Below are positions 1 to 10,612 of a DNA stretch of 64,000 nt, one piece after another (positions within the stretch are counted from its first letter, which is position 1; the number at the start of each line of letters is the position of its first letter). A model generated the notes under the pieces. The model was not told where the DNA came from. It made no database searches and saw nothing but the letters and a program-made list of their open reading frames with translations. The position numbers and the translations under genes were made by a program. Location: the NCBI GenBank assembly GCA_947650365.1, contig OX393549.1, positions 32,287,126 through 32,351,125 on the forward strand, given 5' to 3'. Source of the DNA: Chamaelirium japonicum. Lineage: Eukaryota > Streptophyta > Magnoliopsida > Liliales > Melanthiaceae.

Positions 1-5
1 CTTTA

Positions 6-293
6 GGCTGTGTTCCTTTCCTGGGAATTGGAATTTCCAGGAAATCGGTCCATTCCCACGATTTTTTCCATAACACAGCTCGTATGTTTGCCTGTTCCCC
101 GGGACAAGCAAGCCCACTTTCTGTGGGATTTCATTTCTCAATCAAAGCGTTAGATTTGTAAACCCCTCTCTGCCGCCCCCATTCTCTTGGTGAAAGCAAG
201 GTCTACATAGTATGGAAAGCAGGTAATTCTATGGAAATAACATGGGAATTGACCCATTTTCTGCGAATTCCATTTCCCAGAAAGAGCACCACC
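6..293. mobile_element. Tourist-like (PIF/Harbinger-type) MITE in a PCNA intron
   Basis: The two ends are diverged inverted repeats of about 60 bp. The left end begins GGCTGTGTTCC and the right end, read in reverse, begins GGTGGTGCTC; both then run into a shared TTTC(C)TGGGAA..TGGAATT core. The element is flanked by TTA at 3-5 and 294-296, the 3-bp target duplication expected of PIF/Harbinger MITEs. It lies in the intron before the first visible PCNA exon. No coding capacity is seen. The family assignment rests on TIR and TSD only. Confidence 0.6.
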
Positions 294-502
294 TTAAAAC
301 ACAAGTGTTTTCTCTTGCTATATGGCTACACTTGTTGGTTTTATTATTTTTCGTTGTTTGTCGATACTATGGTCAAAAATAATTTTTCCTTTAATGATTT
401 ACTTGTATGTACTTAGTTGGAAGTTGAGACCCACTATCCCCCCATTGTCTTCTTCGGCTTTGTCGTATCACCGCTACTTACATTTTCTTCAATCCACTGC
501 AG

Positions 503-895
<393 letters not shown>

Positions 896-898
896 CTG

Positions 899-902
<4 letters not shown>

Positions 903-957
<55 letters not shown>
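903..957. repeat. (CT)n microsatellite directly after the PCNA stop
   Basis: About 27 uninterrupted CT units begin 8 bp after the PCNA stop codon, so the tract should lie in the 3' UTR. From 958 to 1199 nothing further is recognisable. Confidence 0.95.
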
Positions 958-960
<3 letters not shown>

Positions 961-1199
961 CAGATCTATTCTTTTCAATGTATGTTTCCTCCACGAGTTC
1001 TTTGTACTGCAGTTGGGGTGTATATAACTGTTGGGTGGGTCTTTAAGATTTGGGAAAGTGATATGAAAATTAGAGAACGACGTGATATTGGGATAAAGAG
1101 AGATTTTTCAGTAGAGTTGGATAAACGAGATTCTATTTCAGTGCTTGTATTGCTAGTTGCTCATATATTGCTAAAGCTGGGGAGAAGGCTCAAGAGAAC

Positions 1200-1252
1200 T
1201 GTGAACACCCGAGTGCTCTAAAAGGCCGATCTCTTGAAGGGAGGAGAGCACA
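1200..1252 (-). mobile_element. Fragment of a TRIM LTR
   Basis: Read on the - strand this matches the right half of the TRIM LTRs at 2410-2581 and 39818-40372: a block with GTGCTCTCCTCCCTTCAAGA, then GGCCTTTT.GAGCACTCGGGTG, ending ACA. It is only a piece; no partner LTR or target duplication is visible here. Confidence 0.55.
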
Positions 1253-1294
1253 GCGGGTGCGGCGGGGCCACTAGAGAGACACTCCTGGAATGGG

Positions 1295-1297
<3 letters not shown>

Positions 1298-1366
<69 letters not shown>
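1298..1366. repeat. (CT)n microsatellite
   Basis: About 34 pure CT units, lying between the TRIM fragment and unrecognised sequence (1370-1670). Confidence 0.95.
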
Positions 1367-1369
<3 letters not shown>

Positions 1370-1670
1370 GGGCTACTTCAATACATGCAGCCATCCCGCT
1401 CCCCTTACCGATGTGGGGCTAACCGTTTGACATTCAGAAAATATTGTTTGGATTGATAATTCACCAGTCTGTGCTTACTGGATGCCTAATAGACCAATCT
1501 GTTTTAGCTAATTTAGGATGCCTAAAGTTAAACCAAGTGAAACGTGCTCTAATCAAGTCAACTAAGGATCACTGGTTTGATCAGCTTGATGTTCAGGCTT
1601 AGTATGGTCCAATTCAATTAAATTTCAACCAACTCAAATTCAAGCCTTAAGTCAGTTGTGTCAGGTCTAA

Positions 1671-1940
1671 GGGTCCGTTTGGTTAGGGGAGCTGTAATTA
1701 CACTTGTAGTTGTAATTACAAGTACATGAGGTTTTAATTACTTTAGTTGAAACTACAATCGTTTGGTTTGCTACGGTTTCAATTACTGAAGTTGCAAAAC
1801 CACTTTTTGTTTCGCTACAATTGTAATGAAATGAAGCAAATAAACTATGAGGAATCCAAGCCACTGATATATGGGAAACGAATTGGGCCTTACCGATATG
1901 AATTTCTCAAAAAAGGACTAAAGCAAGCGCGCACGCGTTT

Positions 1941-1983
<43 letters not shown>

Positions 1984-2343
1984 TGAGAGAGAGAGAGAGA
2001 GAGAGTGGCCGGGGAGGGGATCACACCTCTTCAATCTCTGTATCGGAGAAGGAGAGGACTACCTTCTCCACGCAAGAACAACCACAATTTCTTTTTGGTT
2101 TCAAAAGAGAGAAACCCTAATAGGCTAATACAGTGAGTAACCTCTCAGATCTGTTGCACTCGGGAGTATAGTAGTTTGTACTCCAATCGTTTTACAAGGG
2201 AGTTGAAACTAAAGTAGTTTGTCATGTTCTATAGTTTGACTTACAATAGTTGACTACAACTACATGAACCATACAGATGCGTTGTGGGGTTGTAGTCCGA
2301 ATTGCTGCAGTTCGAACTACAACACCCCCAGCCAAATGAACCC
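1671..2343. mobile_element. Tourist-like (PIF/Harbinger-type) MITE carrying a GA tract
   Basis: The ends are GGGTCCGTTTGGTTAGGGG on the left and, in reverse complement, GGGTTCATTTGGCTGGGGG on the right, the widespread plant PIF/Harbinger-type terminus. TAA at 1668-1670 and 2344-2346 is the expected 3-bp target duplication. The subterminal regions are rich in short inverted motifs of the GTAGTTGTAATT type. A (GA)n tract of about 60 bp (1943-2005) sits inside. No transposase is encoded, so the element is non-autonomous. Confidence 0.75.
1943..2005. repeat. (GA)n microsatellite inside the MITE
   Basis: GA repeat with a single GTGTGA interruption near 1981, lying wholly within the Tourist-like MITE. 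Confidence 0.95.
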
Positions 2344-2409
2344 TAATTGTGTTCATATTAGTGCAATCAAGTAAAGGTAGGGATTCATATGATTGGGTTA
2401 GGTTGTTAT

Positions 2410-2581
2410 TGTTGAACAATTAGTCCCAAATCGGCAAGGGGAGCGGGGTAGCCTCTCTTAATAAATAAGATGTGCTCTCCTCCCTTGTCAACACCGGAGC
2501 GGGGTGGCCTTTCTTTATATACTCGATGTGCTCTCCTCCCTTCAAGAGGTTGGTCTTTTGGAGCACTCGGCTGTTGTGACA
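2410..2581 (+). mobile_element. Solo LTR of the TRIM family also found at 39818
   Basis: It starts TGTTGAACAATTAGTCCCA and ends GGAGCACTCGGCTGTTGTGACA, like the LTRs of the TRIM at 39818-40372. The middle block, GAGCGGGGT..CCT followed by GATGTGCTCTCCTCCCTT, is present twice in tandem inside this LTR. There is no clear target duplication, and no primer binding site follows, so it is a solo or remnant copy. Confidence 0.6.
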
Positions 2582-2659
2582 CTAAAAATTATTGATAAAG
2601 CTCAAAGAAATACTTACTTAATATGGTTACTGAAGATCGGACTAGAAGCAAATATAGAC

Positions 2660-2780
2660 CCCTGACATCGTAACACACAGAAACTATAGGGATATCGTTC
2701 CTTGTGGCCAGTGGCAGTGGTCATGGGTTCGATGCCCGCTGAGGTACTTCAGCTCGGTGTTGCGAGGCGATAGCGGTGGA
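2660..2780 (+). mobile_element. Possible tRNA-derived SINE fragment
   Basis: A B-box-like GGGTTCGATGCCC motif (about 2726-2738) lies downstream of a TGGCCAGTGG A-box-like motif at normal tRNA-promoter spacing. There is no tRNA fold and no clear tail or target duplication. From 2780 to 3120 nothing more is recognised. Confidence 0.3.
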
Positions 2781-3141
2781 CCTATCTCTAATAAGCACAT
2801 ACCATGTTGTGTCCATTAAGCCCATGGAGTAGATAACTTCTCTACTTTATGGAGTAGTTACTCTTTCCTTTATTTTATCATTCCCTTGGCCGCCTTCGGT
2901 GGCAAAACTCATTCGGCAGAAGCGGAAAACCCAACGAGTAGCAAAAAAGCGGGTTCGTTGGTAGGCATGGGTCAGGTGTAGGCAGGAGTCAAGTTTCCTC
3001 GAACACATCACATATCAAGTCATATATTTCAAAGAATCATCTAGAAGCCTTTCACTGGGGATTTTGACGTAAGGAACTCTTCATTTGGGGAATGATCTTG
3101 AAAACGTTAAAAAAAAGAGTAGAGACACATATTATTAATTA

Positions 3142-3237
<96 letters not shown>

Positions 3238-3596
3238 CCGATCCAATGAGAAACTCCTTATTTGCGAAACCTTGTGCGAAACCCCCCTAGAGGTTTTAGA
3301 ATTTGATGAAACTTGGTAGGCATACTACCTATGCCATATTGATCATCCTCACAAAATTTCATCAAATTCTAAAACCTCTAGGGGCATCAAATGTTAGAAA
3401 ATTTACCGACCGTTCATAAAAACCGTTAACTCGATTATCAAATTTGATGCCCCTAGAAGTTTTAGAATTTGATGAAAATTTGTGAGGATGATCAACATGG
3501 TATAGGTAGTATGCCTACCAAGGTTCATCAAATTCTGAAACCTCTAGGGGGGTTTTGCACAAGGTTTCACAAATAAGGAGTTTCTCACTGGATCGG

Positions 3597-3678
<82 letters not shown>
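3142..3678. mobile_element. Large palindromic (foldback) element with microsatellite arms
   Basis: The order is (AT)n 3142-3166, (GA)n 3167-3234, a left arm starting GGGCCGATCCA, a centre near 3410-3440, a right arm ending TGGATCGGCCC at about 3598, (CT)n 3599-3638 and (AT)n 3639-3678. The two ~170-bp arms are near-perfect reverse complements; for example CCCCTAGAGGTTTTAGAATT in the left arm faces AATTCTGAAACCTCTAGGGG in the right. Each arm also holds an internal shorter palindrome. The GA and AT tracts on the left face CT and AT on the right, so the simple repeats are themselves part of the inverted repeat. No protein is encoded. The likely class is a foldback MITE; the family is not known to me. 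Confidence 0.75.
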
Positions 3679-3681
<3 letters not shown>

Positions 3682-3803
3682 TGATTAGGTGCGGTCCGTG
3701 CAATCCGCGGTCTGTAGCCGTTCGATGTACCACTCCATGCATCGGATGCACGCAGCCGGTGCATCGGACGGCTGCGGACCGCACGGACCGCACCTAAGCA
3801 TTC
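3679..3803. mobile_element. Short foldback MITE inside an AT tract
   Basis: The ends are inverted repeats: GAATGATTAGGTGCGGTCCG on the left against the reverse of CGGACCGCACCTAAGCATTC on the right, with further pairing (GCAGCCGTCCGATG) inward. It is flanked on both sides by (AT)n, 3639-3678 and 3806-3879, as if it had inserted into an AT repeat. The target duplication cannot be read in such sequence. Confidence 0.65.

Positions 3804-3805
<2 letters not shown>

Positions 3806-3879
<74 letters not shown>
3806..3879. repeat. (AT)n microsatellite
   Basis: About 36 AT units with one C interruption. The stretch 3880-4120 that follows has no recognised feature. Confidence 0.95.
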
Positions 3880-3881
<2 letters not shown>

Positions 3882-4121
3882 CTAATTGCACCCATAAAAA
3901 GATTATTTACCAATTTATTGGGTAGGACGACAAAGCTCCTCGATTTTTGTCAAAATTCGAAGAACTTTGTGATTAAGCTCATACTACAATGAATAAACTC
4001 ACAAGCATATATCACTATCAAACATTTTACTCCCCATAAGGGCCTTTGTACAATCCACATGAATGATTCAAGAAAACAAATTAAGGATATATACTTAAAG
4101 ATGGGTCTACATGAATAACTT

Positions 4122-4250
4122 AAGAGAGAGAGAGAGAGAGGTGGGGGGGTGTTAGAGAGAGAGATACGAGAAGAGAGATAGAATCAAAGAGAGAGGAACA
4201 TACAGTTTGGGGAGAGAGACTGGGGAGATCGTGCGCGGCGCGCGCGGCGC

Positions 4251-4312
<62 letters not shown>
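4122..4312. repeat. GA-rich tracts with a GC-alternating core
   Basis: Interrupted GA runs at 4122-4190 lead to an alternating GCGCGGCGCGCG block at about 4231-4253 and then a pure (GA)n to 4312. Open frames across it are only Arg-Glu or Ser-Leu repeats and are not genes. Confidence 0.9.
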
Positions 4313-4316
<4 letters not shown>

Positions 4317-4389
4317 TACCTGGGGCGCGCTCGACCATTCTGTTCGGGGAGAAAAAATGGGGAGAGAGAACAGTTACTATAAATGTGTG

Positions 4390-5240
4390 TGTGTGTGGGG
4401 GGGGGCAATTTCTGCCGGCCACACCCGATCGTCAGATGGAGCTGGACTCCCTCCACCACCTTCCCGCTGTACCTGCAAAAAGACCGAGGCTCACCTTTGA
4501 GCCAAGGCCCTTCTAACGCTTAAGTCAGGGAAAGGAGAGATGTGTAGTGTGGTAGTGGGTACGGAAGCGAATTGCCTCTCTTGGGTTTCAACTCCCTAGT
4601 GAGGATTGCTTATTGCTTACCTGCCCATGAGGGGGCGGGGTTTCTTTTGTAGGCATCTTTGCACATGTGCGTAATTACTGTGGTTTGTCCTCCGATGATC
4701 TCGAGTCTGTTACAGCAGATCCCCTCCGATCGGACGCCATTCAAATCTTCCGTCTATGCTCTTGTGGATCGTGGGTGTTATACCTTATCGCTGGTAATCC
4801 ACGATCCCGCCGGGAGAGAATTCATCGAGATCGCACAGCCTGGCATGTATCCCGGCCGTTACAGTGTATTCTGATCTTTCCTTGCTTGATGGCGGTTCCT
4901 CGGCGCTGGTTAGGTCGAGTCAGCCGTGTGGTCGGGTAGTCGAGCCAGCTTCACGACCTACCCTGCTCCTCTCCTGACCTGGCTCCCTTCGGGTTCCTCT
5001 AATCTCCTCCCCGGGCTCAATCTTCTGCTAACAGAGAAGCTCGCAGGCCGGGTCTAGTAGACTTGGGCCCGGTTCATGCCATCGGGTTCCACGGATCTCC
5101 ACGCTAGACCAGACCGGGTGGTCCAGTGGTACATGATTCATCATCTGGTGGGCGTGGTAGAAAAACCCTTCTACAATAACCACCCGATGGCACCTTTTTA
5201 TAAATCACACGCTTCCACCATTTCGATGCACCGCACTCAC
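4390..5240 (+). mobile_element. Probable Ty3/Gypsy LTR fragment
   Basis: Near 4470-4530 the sequence reads ACCTGCAAAAAGACCGAGGC, then CTTCTAACGCTTAAGTCAGG. This arrangement is common near the transcribed part of plant Gypsy LTRs (CTGCAAA..CCGACGC.CAAGTCAG). The rest is GC-balanced, non-coding and LTR-like. No partner LTR, primer site or target duplication is visible. This is an inference from motif memory only. Confidence 0.35.
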
Positions 5241-5333
5241 CTATAAATCAAATGGATAAAAATATATATTTGTTTGTCTTTTGTAACTGTCTTTGTCCCT
5301 TATTACAGTAGATACTAGTATTAAACCGGGGCA

Positions 5334-6150
<817 letters not shown>

Positions 6151-6177
6151 TTACCATTGGGGCTCCGCACGTTAAAC

Positions 6178-6249
<72 letters not shown>

Positions 6250-6340
6250 TCCATTCACACACTGGATTAGAAGTAGTGGTTTGCGAATGAGGCTCCATGT
6301 GTCGAACAAAAGAAGAGTTACCATTGGGGCTCCGCACGTT

Positions 6341-6407
<67 letters not shown>

Positions 6408-6475
6408 TCCATTCACACACTGGATTAGAAGTAGTGGTTTGCGAATGAGGCTCCATGTGTCGAACAAAAGAAGAG
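6151..6475. repeat. Tandem duplication of a ~160-bp unit with an internal GA tract
   Basis: Unit A is 6151-6317 and unit B is 6318-6475. Each starts TTACCATTGGGGCTCCGCAC, runs into GTTAAACA(GA)n, then GGGTTCCATTCACACACTGG, and ends CGAACAAAAGAAGAG. The unique parts look identical; the copies differ only in the GA tract (about 68 bp with one break against about 60 bp). The near identity points to a recent duplication or to an assembly artefact. Confidence 0.92.
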
Positions 6476-6678
6476 TGGGCGCCATTTTAATAATTATATA
6501 TTAGATTTTAATTTTTTTTGTTATCTTAAATGTTAGAGATATGTATGTAAGAAGGTACTACTTAAATGTTAATAAGTAGAACAATTTCTGGCGTTCATGT
6601 CTCATTAGTGTACTCCTGTGACCAAAATTAAAAAAATATTGTGCTGTTTTTTGTTTAATTGCAAGCAAGCATAAAAAG

Positions 6679-6750
6679 GGGGCGTTGCGAGAATCGAACT
6701 CGCGACCTCTTGCACCCAAAGCAAGAATCATACCACTAGACCAAACGCCC
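6679..6750 (-). tRNA. tRNA-Pro (UGG)
   Basis: Read on the - strand, 72 nt fold as a full cloverleaf. The acceptor stem is GGGCGTT/AACGCCC with discriminator C, followed by a D arm (GGTCTAGTGGTATGATTC). The anticodon stem CTTGC/GCAAG encloses loop TTTGGGT, giving anticodon TGG. The T arm is GCGAG-TTCGATT-CTCGC. A and B box promoters are internal. There is no intron and CCA is not encoded, as normal for nuclear genes. A short echo of the 5' end (AGACCAAA.GCCCTGA) recurs at about 6794-6809, just outside the gene. The stems have no mismatches, so it is probably functional. Confidence 0.93.
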
Positions 6751-6914
6751 TGATGTTGAACCTTGTAGTAATTCTTTTTATATTAATATAATTAGACCAA
6801 AAGCCCTGACTAGGATCTATCACAACACAGACCTTAGCTGTTTGATAGGGTTGGACGTTGAACAATATCATGTGGACGCACACAATTAATTGTGAGTTGT
6901 CTTGTAAATTTAGG

Positions 6915-7066
6915 AAAAAAAAAAATTCACACCCCAAAATTGATGAACGTACCCCATTTTTCCATCCGGCACTTAACCTCCGAACGGATATCCATTTGGT
7001 AGTTAAGTCCTGGATCGAAAAAAAATGGGTATGTTTATCATTTTTGGGGTGTGAATAAAATTTTCC
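6915..7066. mobile_element. Short MITE, Mutator-like target duplication
   Basis: The ends are inverted: AAATTCACACCCCAAAATTG on the left pairs with the reverse of CATTTTTGGGGTGTGAAT on the right, followed inward by CCCATTTTT. The flanks are AAATTTAGG (6906-6914) and AAATTTTAGG (7067-7076), a 9-10 bp direct repeat suggesting the Mutator-like class. It is non-coding. Confidence 0.6.
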
Positions 7067-7160
7067 AAATTTTAGGGAGACCTTTAAAACGGGTCACATA
7101 TAATAGCAACTGAAAATGGGTAGCGTGATGGATGTCACGTCTGAATCATCTGATCATGGT

Positions 7161-7360
7161 GTACCAGGGGATAGGAGGGTTGGCAAAGCAACTGATGCTT
7201 TGGTGAGGAGATTGGGTTCGACTCCCCTCGATTTACCCGGGAGTGAAGTGGAAAGTGCCTAGTGAGTCGGGCTTCACTCCCGGAGGGACTAGTTTTAGCT
7301 TGAAGTGAGTTGTTGCTTGAAAGGTTTTGGGACACCCATCGATCTCAGGAAAAAAAAAAA
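7161..7360 (+). mobile_element. tRNA-derived SINE
   Basis: A Pol III promoter is visible: A-box-like GTTGGCAAAGCAAC and B box GGGTTCGACTCC about 35 bp later. The body follows (ACCCGGGAGTGAAGTGGAAA; TTCACTCCCGGAGGGACTAG; AAAGGTTTTGGGACACCC), then an A-rich tail at 7350-7360. A second copy of the family is at 38616-38938. A weak target repeat, TGATCATGG / TGATGATTGG, flanks it. Confidence 0.7.
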
Positions 7361-7641
7361 TGATGATTGGTAATCAATCATTTTAGGAATCAATCTTACT
7401 GTGGCATCATAGACTTTTTTTAGCCTTTTCTTTTTTTTTTGGTTGCATAAAAGGGCCCAAGCCCTACATGAAGCACCACACTGAGCGAGGAACACGCAAA
7501 GCGAGTTGAAGAGCTACACATCGAGCAGGGAAGCACCACACGAGCGGGAGAGTAAAGACCGGGAGCCGGAGTCAAACCTGCGTGAGAGTCCAAAAGGGGC
7601 ATACCACTACAAAACTGATATTCGGGGGAGAGTTCAATATT

Positions 7642-7754
<113 letters not shown>

Positions 7755-9802
7755 TGTGTCTTAAAAAGTATTTTTTTTTCTTTTTTCGAGAGGATAGTTT
7801 CTTAGATATGAGGCTAAGCCTTCACCCTAACAAGGCCGATCATTAGCAGTTGAGGTTAGTCTATCTAGAATTGTCAGCAAAGTCTATCCAGAATATTAGG
7901 ACTCTTCCGACCAGATAAAATATATAGCTAAAATTGTCAGCAAATTTATTTATTTAATTTATATTTTAAATATTTATGGTAAAGAAGCCCCTTCTATGAT
8001 CTATAATCATAAAGATCTATACAAATATGAAACACTAAGTTTATCCTTACTAACTTGATCTTGTTGCGTCGGGTAACAAACATGCACGAACTATTTCTTG
8101 AAACTCAAAGAAAGAATTTCAGCTCTTAAGAATGAACTCTATCTCATGGTGTTCGAGGAATCGTTCTACCTTCTGTATGCTACATTATTGTCGTCTACCA
8201 CCATCATCACTACTGCAGCCACCGCTCGCCACTATCATCACAGCTGTTACAACCATTGTTAGACAAGGAATTGGAGAGCCAATTGGGTTAGTCTTTATTA
8301 GGGTCTATGCCCATGTATATATATAAGTACAAGATGAGGCGGAACTCCTGAGTAACCGAGGTGGGACTAAAACTATGACTGCAACTAACATCCTATGCAA
8401 TGTATGACTACAAGTAACATCCTTCTTCAAACTGATGTATGGTATAATCCAACATCAATTGACCTAACAAAAGAAAAGAAAAAAATCCACCCCCCCCCCC
8501 CCCCCCCCTCAAACTCAAAGTGGAATTTTACACATAAGAGTTTGTAGAGGAATAAAGACTAAGGTAGGTGACAATGATGGCACACGGGAGATCGATGGTA
8601 GTGAGACTGGAGCAGAGAATATAAGCGATGATGGAGGCCATCGAGGCTCATTCTGAGTCGAAGAATATGATTTGGGGTGCCCTTAACTCAAACAGAGAGG
8701 AGCGGAATTGGAGTGGCCGAAATTAGAGAGGGTCGGAACTGGAGACATGAATCTGGAACTTGAGTGCCCGAAAGTGGAGAGGGTCGGAACTGGAGTGCCT
8801 GAAACTAGAGAGGGTTGAAAATGGAGAGGCTGAAACTAGAGGCGTGCAGAGCGCACCCAAGGAAGAAAATGGAGGTCCGGTGTGCTGAACACATCTGGGG
8901 GAGACAACGAAGGCCCGATGTACTGAGCGCACCCAAGGAAGACAACAGAGTGGAGGAGTCATTGGAGGATTGTTGCAGTGTAGAAGAGGAGAGAAGATCT
9001 TAGCAGTGTCAGGCTTGGGCATGGCACAGAGGAGGCACGCCGGTTAGTCTATCGCGAGTGTAAAAAAGGCCGGAGGTGCAGTCGCGACCCAAAGGCCGGT
9101 GCGAAGGTGTAGGTTCAGATAATGACACCGAGGTGCAGCTGAGAAGAGAGATCTGATTATAAAGGAGATGTTGGCGGGGGAGCAGAGGAGAGATCACGCA
9201 CGTAAAACAGAATATGTAGGGCAGAGGTGTTGGGATTGGTATGTCCTACATATAAATTCCAGTATGCCCGACACTTGATTAAGCTCTCGTTACTAAAACT
9301 CATATACCATTGTGAATGAGATACATAAATCCACTAAGTCCATTTAGTATGGTTAAGGTAATTTATGTATGTGGATGAGATTCCATATAAGAGATATGTA
9401 GTTACCATACATACTTATACAGGTTCGTAGTCAATCGTTAGACTGGATATCTAGTATATAAGGCTGTAACACCCTGACCTTCTCGTTTGAAAGTGATGAC
9501 CTATCTCAATCATAGGTATGAGATACTAAGTTAGGTAATTTGATGTATTTAGAATGCATTGAATGAATCAAGAGAGAAAACCAGTCTTGATAACTGTCTA
9601 TATAAGACTAGGACATCTACTGCTAGTTGGCTGGAACCAAAATCCTAGGAGGTGTTGTGAACCCTTAGTTTGGTGTTATCTACTTTGACCTACCAAACAG
9701 TGCGGTCTATTGCAGACCTAAACCTAGATAGATTGGGTGGTTTACATTAGGCTATAGGGAACACAAGCAGTCCGTAGGAATTCCATATTGCCTTAGGGGA
9801 AC

Positions 9803-10521
9803 TATAATGACCAAGATCTAATAGCCAAGAGCCAAGACTACTGAGGCTGTGATGCCAAGAGAAATAAGGTAAGGTAAGGTGTCCAAGGCCATAAGTTATA
9901 GCCCCACATCGCCTGGAAAGAAGGAGATCCTGAGCTACTTATATAATTTTCTCTCCCAAACATAGAAGATGCGTTTTAAAACTGTGGGCAGCTACGGATT
10001 TCGTAAGAATTCCGTAATTAAGCATGCTCGGGCGAGAGTACTACTAGGATGGGTGACCCCTTGGGAAGTCCTTGTGTGGGAATAGGTAAAGTGGACAATA
10101 TCTTGTGTGTTTGGAGCGGATATTATAAAATGATACCATATTCGGTTCTCCTCGCAATGGGGAGGTCTAACTTTACACATGGACGGGGGGTGGATTGTAA
10201 TGACCAAGATCTAATAGCCAAGAGCTAAGACTCCTGAGGCTGTGATGTCAAGATGGATAAGGTAAGGTGGGATGTCCAAGGCCATGAGTTATAGCCCCAC
10301 ATCGCTTGGAGAGAAGGAGATCCTGAGCTACTTATATAATTTCTCATCCCAAATATAGAGGACACGTTTTAAAATTGTGCACCGCTACGGATTCGGTAAG
10401 AACTCAGTAATTAAGCGTGTTCGGGTGAGAGCAATAATAGGATGGGTGACCCCCTTGGGGTGTCCTTGTGCGGGCACGGGTAAAGTGGACAATATCTTGT
10501 GTGTTTGGGGCGAATGTTACA
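9803..10521 (+). mobile_element. Cassandra-type TRIM retrotransposon with 5S rRNA-like LTRs
   Basis: The LTRs are 9803-10127 (325 bp) and 10196-10521 (326 bp), separated by only 68 bp. The internal part starts with a diverged initiator-Met primer site and ends with a G-rich polypurine tract (GGACGGGGGGTGGAT). A perfect 5-bp target duplication GGAAC flanks the element (9798-9802, 10522-10526). Each LTR carries a segment like the 3' two thirds of plant 5S rRNA, which is the hallmark of Cassandra. It encodes no protein and depends on other elements. The LTRs differ at roughly a tenth of positions, so the insertion is old (several million years at commonly used plant rates). Both ends are present. 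Confidence 0.9.
9991..10076 (+). promoter_or_regulatory. 5S rRNA-like Pol III promoter segment in Cassandra LTR 1
   Basis: It contains AATTAAGCATGCTCGGGCGA (box A region) and CTAGGATGGGTGACC (intermediate element and box C) at 5S spacing. The matching segment in LTR 2 is 10384-10470, where AGGATGGGTGACC is also kept. It is not a 5S gene: the first third of 5S rRNA is missing and it sits inside an LTR. Confidence 0.8.
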
Positions 10522-10612
10522 GGAACTAGGTGTCTCCTTGAGTGGCTCTTATGAAGTGCTGATCACTAGGGGTGGCCACCCATAATCTAAGTAAGATAGT
10601 GATCACTAGGAA

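Noticed and set aside
2720-2745. GGTTCGATGCCC as part of a tRNA gene
   Set aside because: No acceptor, D or anticodon stem can be drawn around it; at best a SINE promoter relic.
9991-10470. Two 5S rRNA-like stretches as possible 5S genes
   Set aside because: Only the later two thirds of 5S are present, both copies are diverged, and they sit inside paired LTRs with a target duplication; Cassandra explains them.
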